Source: Clostridium_I sp047718555
GTDB taxonomy: Bacteria; Bacillota; Clostridia; Clostridiales; Clostridiaceae
DNA: 64,000 nucleotides
NCBI RefSeq assembly: GCF_047718555.1
Contig: NZ_JBDNRK010000001.1
Location: 62,001-126,000, forward strand
Direction of reading: 5' to 3'
In this document: piece by piece, positions 63,601 to 64,000 of the stretch
Layout: the number at the start of each line of letters is the position of its first letter
How positions within the stretch are numbered: the stretch's first letter is position 1
Notes under the pieces: generated by a model
What the model was told of the DNA's origin: nothing
Database searches by the model: none
What the model saw: only the letters and a program-made list of their open reading frames with translations
Position numbers and translations under genes: made by a program

Positions 63601-64000
63601 ATATTATGGAATTTAGATAGAGAAAGAAGTTTTATGATAGAAATTAGGAGTGGAAGAGTCTCTAAAAATATATTAACTAACAATATTATTGACTGGGTTA
63701 GTATTCATAATGATAAGGAGATACTTATACTAGGAGAACAATGTAAAACATGTAAACTATTAAACAATAGAGGATGTCTAAATAAATACCTCAAAGGTAA
63801 ATGCCAAGGAAGAACATTAAATATGTCACCAAAGTTAATAGGATCTAAAAATGAATATGAAAAATTATTTAACAGCATAGATATGTCAGATAAAAGGAAG
63901 CTAAATAAATTAGATTCTATTAATTTACTGGATTACTTTGAGGATGATGGAATAAAATTATTTAATAAAAGTTATGTTGAACTTCTTTATAATTGGAGTA
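60631..64000 (+). CDS. Very large protein of unknown function, runs off the window
   Basis: GGTGGGGG lies 5-12 nt before GTG 60631, which opens an uninterrupted frame of 1123 codons to the window end without a stop. The N-terminal 250 residues look helical (VVENSPLVFANVLVYIAMYEYEGNYW, then GGYKYITPIICHSGIP). Residues about 260-900 look like repeated beta domains (LPVQHIDKHYNNC, WNIKYDNGEVINI). Near residue 1035 a cysteine cluster, CKTCKLLNNRGC followed by KGKC, suggests a zinc site. I cannot name the family. Its place after ABC-3C and hsdR debris suggests a large defence protein, but this is inference. Confidence 0.8.
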   Translation, partial: MFHNLNLLQINKLLENKIGNCELISDISLTKGEHEEILAKVIDILEYANKGDNLKLVVENSPLVFANVLVYIAMYEYEGNYWDKVKEILQLPELSQQSKTILAWSVQKVINKYNLKAFNDGGYKYITPIICHSGIPNKSLAGIFDIILNNYDNTTVTTEALIDNIKYFIRYKVDTTVYRFITFNEDRAITFLHNLKDLVTVVEDNRLTLDETLTKYNYFDERIITQYYKWRDEKKIDKQKKRNSNRILSPKIRFDGISLGVYLYLPVQHIDKHYNNCIEWNIKYDNGEVINITGSLYYQNRECISEEQNIALKPSNTYKINLTYDGEILGEWVYDGVNEGQPYIIFDEYDNAVKGNKILTKSVTCILREEYRVVETDLEITYCNLPNKYWCDFRCVNIILLCNCDFIRLLSSKEEIIIEYKKVNAIELQEGNLLFNESYRRDEIPMYSNILPKISLEYESDFFKNIIIDTYSLIIINLKENINVVKSIKSLDYIIIKDRVTIDLNYIEIFNNMIYGEYEVRVLEGRNIKRVFTLRYLPKISISENNLDKWPKDKKGYVKNSFKIKCPDNVTFNFTDCIQEEVWDSSIKNISIESLTYSEYLIGTIDIMQSRKVITFPVKKKIRNLQWSLIKEGEQKIQWKKDPNILFVKELTNINYNMVLKINDDINDEYTIKLYLLDYKDIVYQESTINLRRDKINGVSLNRFLDSIKLNDANRYFIKMEVYNKYNFLLCSFIPLIIKDRITVKNIRYVNNESGIVSISWEQDGNIDKETMEMKLYNISKPWEKAISIPLTKGNFRIENNTYNLIINSNEFLIPDDGVYLFEVEDNANNENLFFKEDETYKPIKILENSVYKYKNNFKNIINSFEINNLSDGIFYFAYCFDTKYVKEVFYKIRTLKITEDYNIDILKSIYTIYKNRNYFIKNCEEKDRKVAQYTIALLMVKFCNKYNIFKVIEDLIDIDEYCVKRFLDYINKHIFKVNKEYIVPAEKRTILWNLDRERSFMIEIRSGRVSKNILTNNIIDWVSIHNDKEILILGEQCKTCKLLNNRGCLNKYLKGKCQGRTLNMSPKLIGSKNEYEKLFNSIDMSDKRKLNKLDSINLLDYFEDDGIKLFNKSYVELLYNWS

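Overview
The window is low-GC, AT-rich DNA with strong GGAGG-type ribosome binding sites and AGA-dominated arginine codons. Together with the gene families (mannose-class PTS, GlpP, YkuK, a clostridial cold-shock gene) this suggests a Clostridium sensu stricto or close relative. I saw no rRNA or tRNA genes and no CRISPR array.

Region 1 (1-25.8 kb) is a carbohydrate island for alpha-glucosides. It starts with a mannose-class PTS operon (IIB-IIC-IID-unknown-IIA) ending in an oligo-1,6-glucosidase-type GH13 enzyme and a broken ROK kinase stub. Next come a sucrose phosphorylase, a LacY/CscB-like symporter and a second GH13 glucosidase. A LacI-family repressor, a lipoprotein-dependent sugar ABC importer without its own ATPase, a secreted GH31 glucosidase and a cytoplasmic GH31 glucosidase follow. 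The stretch ends with a Gfo/Idh/MocA oxidoreductase, a TIM-barrel isomerase and an AraC-type regulator. The palindrome ATGAAACATGTTTCAT occurs before the phosphorylase, before the ABC importer (twice) and before the secreted GH31 (two copies plus a degenerate third, exactly 19 bp apart). This outlines a LacI regulon. Several gene stubs (ROK kinase, GH13, isomerase) show that the island has been rearranged.

Region 2 (26-35 kb) is mostly housekeeping: YkuK, a SWIM/SNF2 helicase, a cold-shock protein, an Asp/Glu racemase homologue, a ParB-like/BMP fusion protein, a metallophosphoesterase and a DUF202 membrane protein. Region 3 (34.9-41.7 kb) holds GlpP, a Ugp-like ABC importer with its own ATPase, a sugar-phosphate isomerase and class I fructose-bisphosphate aldolase. 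The layout fits uptake of glycerol-3-phosphate or a related compound, but this is inference.

Region 4 (41.7-47.6 kb) has small envelope proteins, a carboxymuconolactone-decarboxylase-family gene behind a textbook 19-bp-spacer MerR promoter, the matching MerR gene carrying an in-frame stop, a repeat-rich membrane protein, and a PAS-rich histidine kinase. A structured repeat element lies at the end of the kinase gene; a longer copy lies upstream of the sucrose phosphorylase.

Region 5 (48-64 kb) looks like a defence island. It has a truncated HNH-type fragment, two small membrane proteins, a NERD-UvrD helicase, a HAD hydrolase, and a PLD-helicase overlapping a MazG-like pyrophosphohydrolase. 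After these come a complete three-gene ABC three-component (ABC-3C) conflict system, a frameshifted 3' remnant of a type I restriction hsdR gene, and a very large unrecognised reading frame that runs off the window. All functions are read from sequence motifs and remembered family features; no database search was possible.
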